From assembly GCA_012295275.1 (NCBI GenBank), contig CM022665.1, positions 46,848,595 through 46,912,594 of the forward strand: 64,000 nt of DNA, written 5' to 3'. The notes beneath the pieces are model-generated. The model was not told the origin of the DNA and did no database searches. It saw nothing but the letters and a program-made list of their open reading frames with translations. Source of the stretch: Chrysomallon squamiferum (taxonomy: Eukaryota; Mollusca; Gastropoda; Neomphalida; Peltospiridae). Made by a program: the position numbers and the translations under genes. Below, in pieces: positions 39,956-49,100 of the stretch; the stretch's first letter is position 1, and the number at the start of each line of letters is the position of its first letter.

Positions 39956-40254
39956 TGATGATGATGATGATGGTAATAATAATAATAGTAAAAAAATATG
40001 CACTGTACTGAAAGTTTTTGTTTTAATAATAATAATAATAATAATAATTATAAAATAATTAAATATATAAATATATAAATGAAATAAAAAAGAAAAACAA
40101 ATAATAAAACAAAATTTAAAAATCATTTGATTTGATAATATAATTATTAGTGTTGCTATTACTGTTGTCACAGTCGATTTTAATTTTTTCAGAAGCCGAA
40201 GAGGAAACTTTTTATCAGAATGTTACACTTTCCTCTGGATCAACAGTGATGTAA
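10677..40254 (+). CDS. Gene B: receptor-type tyrosine phosphatase with EGF-like and FN3 ectodomain (complete)
   Basis: Forty-one exons, listed module by module below, sum to 6,261 nt: 2,086 residues plus stop, with every phase matching. Order: signal peptide (1-24), seven Cys-rich EGF-like modules alternating with FN3, then consecutive FN3 modules (twelve in all, to about 1543), a membrane-proximal domain with a furin-like RHKR site (1601-1604), a helix (about 1700-1724), a basic juxtamembrane stretch, one PTP domain (about 1757-2045) and a tail with YENR (Y2055) and YQNV (Y2074). Catalytic Cys1977, Arg1983 and Asp1943 are present. Role inferred from the family: plasma-membrane phosphotyrosine phosphatase whose activity is coupled to an extracellular ligand. 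It resembles single-domain FN3-rich RPTPs (R3-like). The start is fixed by the signal peptide and a good ATG context. Oddities: the first EGF module is truncated and one FN3 exon lacks its donor. Confidence 0.85.
12244..12331 (+). CDS. Gene B exon 2: EGF-like module 1, truncated
   Basis: Encodes ISVCSSGVECK and on to NNTECAG. The gene C equivalent (60297-60432) runs 48 nt longer through CLCSDGYY. In B one extra base just after the Cys codon shifts that part out of frame, into TAG. A GTTAGT at 12332 gives a phase-1 donor that keeps the gene in frame but drops the last cysteines. The ancestral donor is still visible at 12375 but would be out of phase. Confidence 0.6.
14129..14266 (+). CDS. Gene B exon 3: EGF-like module 2
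   Basis: A 46-codon, phase 1-1 exon with six cysteines, including the closing CLC pair followed by an aromatic residue and a last Cys. No counterpart exon was found in gene C. Confidence 0.75.
14679..14954 (+). CDS. Gene B exon 4: FN3 module 1
   Basis: A 92-codon, phase 1-1 exon. FN3 signature: VTVQWTEP on strand B, DSYILSL on strand C, and L-Q-P-G-R-L-Y-T-V-N-V on strands E and F. Several N-linked glycosylation sequons. Confidence 0.8.
15830..17800 (+). mobile_element. Degraded repeat-derived coding relic inside a gene B intron
   Basis: Less AT-rich than its surroundings. It carries short coding-like stretches in all + frames, broken by stops and frameshifts. Recognisable pieces: YCPKYICQKLFDYFGDCV near 16100, a segment at 17197-17320 around ADFMIVKTCVKYSS, and KGCDTTSRI at 17434-17460. 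I recognise the GCDTTSR and related strings from a repetitive protein family scattered in invertebrate genomes. I cannot name the transposon class, and no terminal repeats were identified. It makes this the longest intron of the gene (14955-18563). Confidence 0.42.
18564..18692 (+). CDS. Gene B exon 5: EGF-like module 3
   Basis: A 43-codon, phase 1-1 exon. Cys spacing CIQGAVC, CNNNLNRCLC, FFWNGEQC gives the six-Cys EGF-like pattern shared by all short modules here. The acceptor is TGTCTAG. Confidence 0.8.
19215..19490 (+). CDS. Gene B exon 6: FN3 module 2, donor site destroyed
   Basis: A clear 92-codon FN3 exon (ITVTWQKE, WYEISWTP, LKAGTKYTVTV). The paralogous exon at 21272-21544 ends ACAA|GTGAGT; here the same place reads GCAA|ATGATT. 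The exon is phase 1-1, so skipping it keeps the reading frame. The coding sequence itself is intact. Including it would need a new donor, and the nearest GT (19498) is out of phase. Confidence 0.6.
19745..20999 (+). CDS. Gene B exons 7-9: EGF-FN3-EGF of tandem cassette 1
   Basis: Exons 19745-19876 (EGF-like: TCTNTAQC, CFDGRFCRC), 20191-20475 (FN3: WSEKFTWKTS, LRAGTKYSAQF) and 20862-20999 (EGF-like: ETCKAGDVC, CLCKEGYFWG), all phase 1-1. With exon 6 they form one four-exon cassette repeated immediately downstream, introns included. Confidence 0.82.
21272..22988 (+). CDS. Gene B exons 10-13: FN3-EGF-FN3-EGF tandem cassette 2
   Basis: Exons 21272-21544, 21801-21932, 22252-22536 and 22851-22988, phase 1-1. 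Each is highly similar to its partner in cassette 1, and the intervening introns align as well, e.g. after both FN3 exons GGTGTTTGT, TTTTGTTCAT and AAATGTTAAATCACAC. Here the FN3 donor is intact (GTGAGT). Confidence 0.82.
23345..23623 (+). CDS. Gene B exon 14: FN3 module
   Basis: A 93-codon exon: LQVIWTPAT, YDIMWTPLD, GLVPGKQYTVLVRAF. Orthologous in position and sequence to gene C 49938-50216. Donor GTAAGA, phase 1-1. Confidence 0.82.
23955..24245 (+). CDS. Gene B exon 15: FN3-like module
   Basis: A 97-codon, phase 1-1 exon beginning VPDIPGPFDEEKSN, with DYYIVTL and DITAGSYYTLNITAV. It lacks the usual strand-B Trp but keeps the C and F strand pattern. It matches gene C 49098-49391. Confidence 0.78.
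25150..26759 (+). CDS. Gene B exons 16-17: Cys-containing FN3 module X1
   Basis: Exons 25150-25337 and 26558-26759 encode one FN3 split by a phase-0 intron. MFVSWNRP and AYILTLKL are followed by a cysteine insert (TCQQKVVFYCSDC, then HCEGV), then NLTHLLPFTYYTVSVFTYNEL. The same split and cysteines occur in X2 and in gene C. Confidence 0.8.
26118..26182. repeat. (AAT)n microsatellite in a gene B intron
   Basis: About 20 uninterrupted AAT-type repeats within the intron that splits module X1. Confidence 0.92.
27141..27840 (+). CDS. Gene B exons 18-19: FN3 module Y1
   Basis: Exons 27141-27311 and 27709-27840. The module begins AAPPDNFRVSEITSSSITVTW, split by a phase-1 intron, and ends LSSYWDYKFELTANTSAGES. 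No Y-type module was found in gene C. Confidence 0.78.
28091..29284 (+). CDS. Gene B exons 20-21: Cys-containing FN3 module X2
   Basis: Exons 28091-28278 and 29083-29284, a close copy of X1 in sequence, split position and cysteines. The internal intron carries long AAT and AAAT simple repeats (about 28617-28775). Confidence 0.8.
28617..28775. repeat. Poly(A), (AAAT)n and (AAT)n compound tract
   Basis: Mixed A-rich simple repeats in the intron that splits module X2, the paralogous intron to the one above. Confidence 0.9.
29634..30270 (+). CDS. Gene B exons 22-23: FN3 module Y2
   Basis: Exons 29634-29804 and 30139-30270, a close copy of Y1 (SSITVTWLPEMP, SSYWDYKFELTANTSAGKS). X1-Y1 and X2-Y2 form a tandem duplication of roughly 2.5-2.9 kb. 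Confidence 0.8.
30688..31416 (+). CDS. Gene B exons 24-26: last FN3-like module
   Basis: Exons 30688-30830, 30989-31093 and 31353-31416 (143, 105 and 64 nt) join in frame. APTAPINFNVSHID is an FN3-type start and CHFSVSVPVTAE a strand-F-like part. It is more divergent, split in three, and has no counterpart found in gene C. The last acceptor follows a long T tract (about 31317-31340). Confidence 0.72.
31806..34237 (+). CDS. Gene B exons 27-30: membrane-proximal extracellular domain with furin-like site
   Basis: Exons 31806-31970, 32348-32470, 33141-33234 and 34167-34237 (residues about 1544-1694). The second starts ANRHKREL, an R-X-K-R proprotein convertase consensus. Then KIPYRATNDSWIDK and, near the membrane, FCNGPLPDGLTF and FACTQGGC, the pattern of the membrane-proximal FN3-like domain of receptor PTPs. 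Gene C keeps FCNGPL, FACT, GC and ETK despite wide divergence. The last intron is internally duplicated and holds a decoy copy of the last acceptor and exon start (33733). Confidence 0.78.
33380..34195 (+). repeat. Roughly 430-bp intron duplication carrying a decoy exon in gene B
   Basis: About 33380-33765 and 33808-34195 align (GCTAACTGGG, TGGATGTAAAATGTAAA, AAGAAAACATTCACAAA, then TTTACAGAGTTGAAAT). The left copy reproduces the acceptor and the first codons of the exon at 34167, but diverges after GTTGAAATTTTTGCC. Confidence 0.75.
34623..34725 (+). CDS. Gene B exon 31: transmembrane helix
   Basis: About 24 hydrophobic residues (VGLITGLIIAFVVITVLVIV and on), followed by the stop-transfer KKRKR. 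Phase 1 in, phase 2 out, the same phases as the transmembrane exons of C and D. Confidence 0.88.
35262..35896 (+). CDS. Gene B exons 32-33: juxtamembrane segment and start of PTP domain
   Basis: Exons 35262-35327 (acidic: AEQEDTSEVEELSQ) and 35815-35896 (FKEHLETLHRDSNLLFTREYE, the helix that opens receptor PTP domains). The Arg-Pro joint is made across the phase-2 junction. Confidence 0.8.
36301..39273 (+). CDS. Gene B exons 34-39: PTP catalytic domain
   Basis: Exons 36301-36391, 36662-36753, 37117-37251, 37609-37734, 38148-38302 and 39129-39273. KNRYVNILPFDHSRVKL, DYINANYIP, TQGPMAGT, YWPGNL, GWEDYSAN (Asp1943) and HCSAGVGRSGTF (Cys1977, Arg1983). Exon lengths equal those of gene A exactly (91, 92, 135, 126, 155 and 145). 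The WPD loop has Glu for Pro and Tyr-Ser for His-Gly, as in gene A. Catalysis is plausible but may be altered. Confidence 0.88.
37263..37332. repeat. (AAT)n / (ATT)n palindromic microsatellite
   Basis: AAT repeats turn into ATT repeats at about 37308, so the tract can fold on itself. It begins about 10 bp after the donor of the gene B exon 37117-37251. Confidence 0.88.
38880..39128 (+). repeat. Tandem decoy acceptor repeats before the gene B P-loop exon
   Basis: Degenerate copies of a roughly 45-60 bp unit, ATAAATATACTGTTACTTACAG followed by TGCTGGTGTTGTAAACATG and ATAATTATAA. Several copies have lost the AG or its context (TTACATTGC, TTAAAATAC). The functional acceptor is the last, at 39128. 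Confidence 0.75.
39681..40254 (+). CDS. Gene B exons 40-41: PTP C-terminal helix and tail
   Basis: Exons 39681-39801 and 40193-40254. KQYIFIHDTLSEMI, then NIYENRD (Y2055) and FYQNVTL (Y2074), ending STVM and TAA at 40252-40254. Both Tyr have Asn at +2. Confidence 0.86.
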
Positions 40255-41142
40255 GAGCTAACTAGCACAGAAACTGCACTGTCAAGATTTTTCATCAACA
40301 AAACAAACAAAAGGATAAATTAATATATAAAATGGAAAAAAGTAAAAGCCATACAACTTTAATCAGAATTACAACTAAAGTAACAGCAGAACGTGCTTTT
40401 TTTTTATTTCAGCAGTTTGCATTAAATTTCATTAAAAAGAAAAATGAAAAAAAGGCATGAAATTTAAATTTATGAATGTTATCGCTGCCTGTTAATATTA
40501 TGACAAGTGCAAACTTTTGACATGAAGGTATAGAAATTTTTAGCAATTTTTACATTAATAGAGATTTAGTAATTTTCTGGAACAATCATTATTATCTATC
40601 TAAGATTTGTAAATATTCATTATTAATATTTATAATATCGAACACCTTCTTTTAATGAAACCATCATTTTCTTTTAATTAATTGCATAAGAAGAACAATA
40701 AGAATAAAGTACAATTGTAATGGTTTATTATTTCAATATATACATCTATTATTGTGTATACTTATTCTAAATAACTTAATTCCTTATCATTTTGTCTTCA
40801 TTACAGTCAATGCAGTCTCAGTGTTTTAATCTATGCAAATATATTTTCTACTTTTCTAATGTTATTCTATGCTACACATATTTACTTGTATATAATTTTC
40901 TACCTAATACATGTATTAACTAGTTGATTTTTCAATTTACATTTTTTTTTATTAGTATAAATGCATCCATTTTTGTTATTTTTCATTTCAGTAACTTGCT
41001 CCTAGAATTTAGATCACAATAATAGTAATTTACTTTATGTAGTTTAATGAAACTATGTGATAACAAAAATAATGTTAATGTCAGGAAGATCTAAATTAAG
41101 TTTTAAAAAAAACTGATTTTATTAGGATCATTTATCTTTGAT

Positions 41143-41145
41143 TAA

Positions 41146-41196
<51 letters not shown>
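41143..41196. repeat. (AAT)n microsatellite
   Basis: About 17 AAT repeats in the 3' flank of gene B, absent from the matching flank of gene A. Confidence 0.9.
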
Positions 41197-41197
<1 letters not shown>

Positions 41198-41563
41198 TAT
41201 TTGTGGTGAAATATATGTAATAATAAAACATAAGCCTTTTTTTTTAAAGAGTTCAGCCGACCATTTCATGCATTATCGTGTTTGGATCATTTTAAAATAA
41301 AGTTTTGTTATCATCAGCTTTGTAACTTTTTTGCATCCTGCTTTGAAGTGTTTTATAATGATGTAATTTTAGATTTCCAAATAATTGTTCATTTTCTATA
41401 TTATTTGGTTGTTCTATTATGTTACTCATTTGTTTGCTGTGAGTATTTTGTATAAAGACTGATTTGTTTTTAAGTGATAATAAAAAATAACTTCAGTCAG
41501 CTAATTTGAATGTGATGATGTCATAAGAATTTCGTTCCATGAACATGTACAATTGATAATCAC

Positions 41564-41599
<36 letters not shown>

Positions 41600-41823
41600 G
41601 ATTTTCATTATGTTTGATATTTTAAAAGTATGTATTATTTATTGCTTATAAATAAATCTGTATTTAAAGTCATGGAAGACTGAAATGTAATAGTCGAACT
41701 GTTTATTTATGAAAGTTTTAAATTTTAGACATAACTTTTTGAGAGCTGTGAATTTTGATGTTATATAGGCGCAATTATAGCGACATATTTTTGTACCCCA
41801 GTATCATGTACGGTCGTTTTCTT

Positions 41824-41829
41824 AATAAA
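41824..41829 (+). terminator. Candidate poly(A) signal for gene B
   Basis: AATAAA in a context conserved with 6035-6040 downstream of gene A (CTTAATAAATAA, then CTGAAAAA). It would give a 3' UTR of about 1.6 kb. Confidence 0.3.
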
Positions 41830-43140
41830 TAATCACTGAAAAAATAGTGCATTGTTGGTTTGTTTACATGAATTACACACATTACATCATACTAAAAATA
41901 TACTTACTCAAAATCAGTGTAAAGTTACATAGAGAAAGTCCCAAGGAGGGGGGGTCTTAAGAATGTCACAAATTTTCACAATATAATTAATTATTTAAAT
42001 ATTTATATTGGTAGGAAAGGTAAATAGGCATTTATACAAACCTAATGACCTGTTTACTGTTTTTCCACACGTCTGTAGTTAAGAAAAATATTTCCTAAGA
42101 TTAACGTCTGCGGCGTCCTCTAGTTCGGCTATAATTTGTAATTCGATGCCTCAGAAAGTTCTGGAAACCAAATTACTGTCAGTGGAAACAGCCTAAGAAT
42201 ATAGTGCATTTCTAAACGCGTGTTATTTTTATTATGATTTCTTCGTTTTGAATTCTTTGTATAAACAAAGCAACGTTTGCTACAAAAGATCATTTGAAAA
42301 AATCGTAATTGTAATATAGGGCACTATGTGAATTTCGCCCCAAAGTCGTTGTTTAGATATAAAACTCAAGCAACACGTCATAATTCATTTTGTCATCGTA
42401 GTTTATCACGAGTTCGAATCAGTAGTACTTTTTAACAGTCAGCAACACGATATATTTGTTTACTATAATATTATGCAATAAATTTTTATTTTATGTAGTC
42501 TCGAGGTCTGCGGAAATTTCTATCGTTCTTGTATAATTTCGCACTACATCGTATTTAGTTAGGTATAATCGTGTGGGTAATTTGTTCATGCTTCCGGTTG
42601 CGGTAAAACGGCCTCAGTTTTATCCATCAATGAACCCGTAACAAATACGACAGTAATTATTAATTTTACTTTAGTTCGAGTTTCTATTAACAGAAAATAT
42701 AATGTGGATATAAAATACTCACGAATTGTAATAAATGAAGAATATGATAATTAAATATGATGGGAATTATAATACAAATTAAAACGTAAATTTGTCAATT
42801 CCGAATTTGCCCGGATATTTCGAATTAAGTAACGATCATAAAATCCATTCATTCACCTCCAGTTAAATAATCATCAAAGAATTTTCAAAGATTTGTAATT
42901 AAATCATATCGGTAAGAGCATATCCAAACTTAATTTTCTGATTTAATAGCCTGAATTTAAGAGGGACCATCCAGATAAATAAATAAATAAATAAACAAAT
43001 TAATAAAAGGAAAAAAAAAAGAGAAAAGGTAGAAAATAGAAAATGTTAAATTATTAAATAAAGAAGAATAATGAGAACCCCCCACCTAGTTTTTAACGAT
43101 AGATGTTGACTTGCTTTTGACAAATACAACCATAATAATA

Positions 43141-43224
<84 letters not shown>

Positions 43225-43240
43225 TACAGACACACACACA
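43141..43240. repeat. (CT)n-(CA)n compound microsatellite
   Basis: About 30 CT repeats followed by CA repeats; inverted counterpart of 7750-7861. Confidence 0.92.
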
Positions 43241-43863
43241 ATTTAACCAACTTAAACAAAACAGTGAAAATAGTTACTTTTAACAGTTTAAAACAACCAG
43301 AAAAAAAATATAATAATTTTTATTTATAAATTATATTTGAACATAAAAAGTGTATATATTTTGTTGATATATAAATGAAATATAAAACATATTTATTGTA
43401 ATATTTCTGATTTGCATAATTATTTTCCTATATTAAATTTATGTGTTATTATACATGTAGAGACTATTGTGTTTAAATTTTTAGATAGCAGTTTCCTTCT
43501 GTTTGACATTTTTTGCATATAAAAGGTACCATCACATTAATTACAATTATTAAATTAATATATCGGGAAGGCAAACCAAACAAAATAACAAATTATAAAA
43601 GACTGTGAACTTTAATTCTATATATCTCACAAATCATAGTTTGAAACTTTAGAAACTTTTAATTTTTTATTTTGTTTTATTTTTTTTTTTACAAAGTGCC
43701 AAAAAATTAAAATTTTATATCGAAAATCGTAGTTGCAAAATCATCAGTGTATCTCTCATTTTCCCTGCAGAGCGTTCAAAGTCATTTTCTCCATGATTAA
43801 ATGCAGCTGCTTTATCTCTTTGGTCGTCCAGTTATCACTTTTCTTTCCGTGGATCCTGTACTT

Positions 43864-43899
<36 letters not shown>

Positions 43900-44365
43900 G
43901 CCTTACGTAAAAAATACAGGAGATATTTTGGTCAATAATGGCTTTTTGAGATATAACATTTAAAACTTTTTCCCCTCTAGAATGTACTCTAGAATATTAT
44001 CAAGCTTTTTAACTTGAATGTTGAACTATAAGCAATGAAAGTTTTAATAAATTAGTACATGAGAAATATATTTACAAGCCTGTAACATAAAAGGTAAAAA
44101 AGGATATAGCCTTTCAAAATATACAGTGTAATATTAGATAATAAAATAATATTTTCCATCTTTCCTTAAGATTTTCTTAGTATTAAGAAATGAATACAAA
44201 CTATATTAATATTAATATCATAATATATGAATAGACAATATATATTTACATAGAATAAAGTTAATATCAATATCAAGCACTATTTCTGAGAAGCTGGTCT
44301 ATTTTCTGAGTGCAATATGAAACCAAATTGTTTCCCATTTTATAAAATAAATATCGAGACTACAT

Positions 44366-44672
44366 TTATGTTAGTTTGCTGTAGACATTTTGAGAGGGTG
44401 CTGTAGAACCCAGTCTTTCATATTCATTTTCACCAGCAGCAGCCTGTCTAACGTTAACGTAACCGTCATTTCCGAACGTGCTTGTTCCAATCTGCTGCGT
44501 GTCTTCTGCTTGTTCTGACAGCGGCACATTGTAGATGCCACTGACTTCTCTGTTTGAGAGATTTCCCACGTGACCACCATCTTGGACACTGCTCATCATT
44601 TCATACTGGTCATTTTGTAAGTCACTGTTTCTTTTTGAAAATCCCCGTTTTGCTCTGTGTCTTCTGACGTAC
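44366..44672 (-). CDS. Gene C exon 26: tyrosine-motif cytoplasmic tail
   Basis: A single 307-nt exon with stop TAA at 44368-44366. No kinase or phosphatase domain. Five tyrosines: QYEMM, IYNVP, GYVNV, EYERL and VYSKL. YERL and YSKL are separated by nine residues, one more than the classical ITAM spacing of six to eight. The nearby TM exon is likewise shared with gene D. Confidence 0.84.
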
Positions 44673-46107
44673 CTGTTAGAACATAGAATAATTATTTAAT
44701 CATTTATCTAGAAGGCAAATATGCCAACTCATATCCCGAACATTCGTAATAATTTACAGCTGAATCACAGATGAATACTTGGAGTAGGATGTAGCATGAT
44801 GGTGCAATGTTGGTCTCATGGCAAATTGGTTCTAGATTCTAGATTCACCAGTGCAACTATCAATATCTCATGGTTATTTTATAAAACCTACCTAGTCATT
44901 GGTATATATTTAAAAAGTTCTTTTTTGCTAATTGATAAATGAGTAGTCTGTGATGAAACTGCGTGGGTTTCTTCTGTTTATCAAATGTGTCTTTAATTAT
45001 AGGTATAAAATAAAACCATGTTACAAGCAAATTGTTAATAAAACATTAATGCTATTAATGCAGGCTATTTCAAAACACTGCTTATTATTTTTGTAAGTGT
45101 TCCAAAGTGAAAAGACTTCATCACTGGTCAGTATTTTTAAAAAACAATCCACTGTTTATCAAAAAGAAATTATATCAGAAATAATGTAAAACATATTACT
45201 ATGATAAATGAAAATTCTCTTCATTAAATTGTAAACCAAAACAAATTCTCACCAGAACAAAATTCCACTGACAACAACCAACAACAGGAAAAGTATCACT
45301 GTCACCACAGAGAAGGCTGTAATAGCTGAACTGACTTGATTTTCTTTTTCTGATTTAGCTGTAAAATAAGAAGACATATAATGATGTTTATTTAACACAC
45401 ATATACTGACACATACATAAACACACATAGTCATATTCCTAAATAGTCCCCAATGTACACATTTATATACAGATATTTACATAAGCTCATCTTCTCAGAC
45501 ACATATTCTCATATACTGACACATGCACACACCTACATAAACACAATACAGACACAAATACACATGCTCACAGATGCACATATTCTGACATGCCAACACA
45601 TCCACAATACATGCAGACTTAAATGTGAATATCAAATACAGTTTAGTCTACACAAACCTGTTTTAGTTTCAAACTGAATTCCAGAACTTTCCTGGCAGCC
45701 AACATCAGTACAAGCAAAGAGAACAGCTCTGAAATCAGACAAACTTGAGTTTTATTTTCTGTTTCTAGAGTCGTAAACTAATAAAAGACAATGACATGAT
45801 AATATTTAATAGCCAATCTGTTAATATTTAATTGTTTATATCCTTAAAAAGTTTATATAACTGTAACAGACTAACTAATCTGCTTTACTCAAGTTTGCTG
45901 TAGTAAAAACAAAAAAACAAAAAAAACAAACAAAAACAAAACAAACACGAATGAATGGATGTTTAATGAGAACCCAGCACGAAAATAAAATAACAAGAAC
46001 AAGTATATTGTTATAATTATTATCTTTGATTTTGCTGTCACCTGTCAAATATTTATTTTATTTTCTGACCTGTTTTCGCGTTTTTATGAAATATAAGTTA
46101 ACACACA

Positions 46108-46160
<53 letters not shown>

Positions 46161-49100
46161 TAACTTATATTTCATAAATAAACATATTTTGAATACATTA
46201 CTTAATTAATAGCAAACTGACATCAATTTCTCCATATAATCTATATAAACAAAACAAACGAAAGTGAGATATGAATAATGATAAAAATTACAAACGTGTA
46301 TTTGGTTGCAGGTTTCAGTGGTCCATTACAGAATAAGTGCTTTTCTATGCTACAGTTCATTGATCCCACCACATATTTCTCCAGTTCAAGATCTATAACA
46401 ACAACAACAACAACAATAATAATAATAACAACAACATTAACAATAATGTTAGTAATTACTAAATTTGTACATAGATGTTAGGCACAACAATTATATCAGT
46501 CTGTCAGTCAGTCGATCAATCAATCAATCAACCAGTCAACAAACCTGTCAATCAGTCGATCTGTCTGTCAGCCAGCCAATGAGTCAGTCGATCGATCAAT
46601 CAGTGTCTTTCTGAATAGACATAATTTACCTTTATTAATCCAGCTGTCATTTGTAGCTCTGTATGGAAGTTTGAAATCAGTGAGATTTGAAATGTACCAG
46701 TTTGTGTAGGAACTGTAGTAATCTGTAGAGTGAGTGCTTCTGCGAAATCGTCTTTCTGTGAAAATCAATGATTGGTAATCTTATAATAATATGATAATAC
46801 ATTTCTATAGATGAAAAGAGTCTAATTTCAGCAGTTCAAAGTATATTGTTTAAACACATAAATCTGAATGATTGAACAGTCTAATAGCATAATTATGACA
46901 CGTCTGTAAGTTTCGTAAGAGATTAAAATGTCAGATACGTGAAAAAAATATGCTTCAAATACTTTAATCTGAATAAAAGATATCTCCATAACATGCTGAA
47001 CATAGTCCTACACAAAAAATAAACATATACATAAAATAATTTACTTTCAAATTTGAAACATAGAATATGAAAACGGATATTTATAATAATTTAATATGTT
47101 CTCAAAGGATTAAGAATATTTGAAGAACACTCATAAATGGTTAATAAATATTTCAGATAGCGAACGTAACGTAAATGTTTACGTTACCTGCAGTGTAAAC
47201 ATCTTGTCTAAAAACAATGATTCCAGCCAGTTTTACGTGACCTGCTACGTTTTTGTAGACAGAACGAGGATGGACTATCATTACAAACTGTCTCTCGTAC
47301 AGAGTCTCTTCTGAAGGTTTTCTTATTACCGACTCCAAATCTAGTGCTAGAAAAAAAAAAAGTATATTAAAAGTTTATATTTAGAAACTACATTTTAAAA
47401 CTGAATCAGTGTAAAAAAAATCTTTACAACTGTAAGAAAATCTAAACACTTTGAACACTATATACCATTACAACTGTAATAAAATCTAAACATTTTGAAT
47501 CTTTGATTTTATTACAGTGTTAATTCAAAACAAAACTAAACAGTTTCTTTAGAAATTGCCTATACTGGACGAATTGTAATTTAGGAGTAGAAGGATTAAT
47601 CATAAACAAAATTTACATTTTGTTAAGAAAAAAAGAAAAGAAGAAAGCAGTTAAAGTTTTTTGAACTTATTAACATTTTAAAAATGTCAAAACATACATT
47701 TGCTTTCTGTCATTTGGTACATCTTTGATGTTGGTCCAGAATCTAATTCATTGTAAGTAAACACACTGACAGTGTAGTTTGTGAAAGGTAAAAGATGTGT
47801 CAGGTTGTAGCTGAATTCTTTTCCAGCATCATTCAGTACACTGCTGTTAATATTCACTTTGACTGGTGTAACACCTTCACAATGCATATCACTGTCAACC
47901 TACAGATGAATTGATAAATGTTTTAAAAATTAAGAAGAAAATGTTATTACAAATATTAATGTAACATTTTTACAATATGAAGACAAGCTGAGCTATTTCT
48001 AGTAACTGTAACTATACTGATCTATTTGTGGTTTTCCATCAAAATATTTACTTTTTCTTTTATTAACAAACCGAAAAGTTACAATAATCATGAAAATAAA
48101 CAAACAATCAAAGAAACAAAAACAACAACAAACAAACAAACAAACAAACAAACAAACATAAATAAAACATAAATAAATAATGTTAATAAAATTATTTGAT
48201 TTTATTTAATTAGGTGGTTATTAGAATATCTTGTACTCATAATCTTACCAGAAACTTGAAATAACAACCCCAAAACAAATGAATGTAATATTAATGATTT
48301 TTAGTTTTGTTTATAATGTTTTATTTATTTATTTATTTATTATAGTTGTTCTTTTTTTCTATTCGGATGCTTTGTTCTTCTGATCTAAAATAGAATCACT
48401 CAAGAAAATCCTCCCTCTCCACTATAAAAAGCTATCTTACATTCCTCATGCTGGTGCAGTCACTACAGTAAAATTCAACTTTCTGTTGACAAGTCTGATT
48501 TGAAATTAGTTGAAGAGTTAAAATGTAAGCACATATAACACCATTGGGACTGTCAGGACGATTCCAAGACACAAACATTGAACTGTAGGTGAAGTCTGAT
48601 ACAACGAGACTCTTCACTTTACCAGGAGCTGAAATTCAAATATAAATTTGGAATAATTAATATGTAACATGCCATAGTGGAATAAAGATATAAACATCAA
48701 ATTATAAATTATTACAATTATTACACCAGTACCTAACCATGTTCAACATTGATCAGTGTTCATCTGTCGTGTTAAGAATGTTTCAGACACAATGTCTAAT
48801 GTATGTTTCCACTCAAAGAACTATTTGAAAATGTTATTTTGTGACAGTTTTCATTTAAAACTTTTTCCTTTGGCGATACTTTATATATATATTTATGTAT
48901 CTATGTATGTATGTATGTATGAATGTATGTTTGTATGTATGTATGTATGTATGTATATATGTATATATGTATGTATATGTATGTGTATATATAGTTTCTT
49001 TAAAAAAATAATTTTGTGATTGTTTCAGAATTGCTTTAACAAAGATAAACATTGGAAAAATGCTTAAAGAAAATAGGAAAATAGAAAATATATATACGTC

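Larger units (their letters stand above)
40255..44365. other. Intergenic region between convergent genes B and C
   Basis: No gene seen. About 40255-42380 is the duplicated 3' flank shared with gene A. A long A tract lies near 41569-41599. About 43140-43430, opening with (CT)n and (CA)n, is the inverted copy of 7500-7860. About 43990-44170 is the C 3' flank, repeated at 62690-62850 beyond the stop of gene D. A T tract lies at about 43869-43898. Confidence 0.6.

Noticed and set aside
44780-44880. tRNA-like string (GATGGTGCAATGTTGGTCTC ... GGTTCTAGATTC) in the last intron of gene C.
   Set aside because: A related string is at the same place in gene D (63490-63540), so it is shared intron sequence from the duplication; no cloverleaf could be drawn.
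48756-49052. Open frames with Tyr-Val-Cys or Thr-His repeats in a gene C intron.
   Set aside because: They are products of a (TATG)n-type simple repeat at about 48890-48990.
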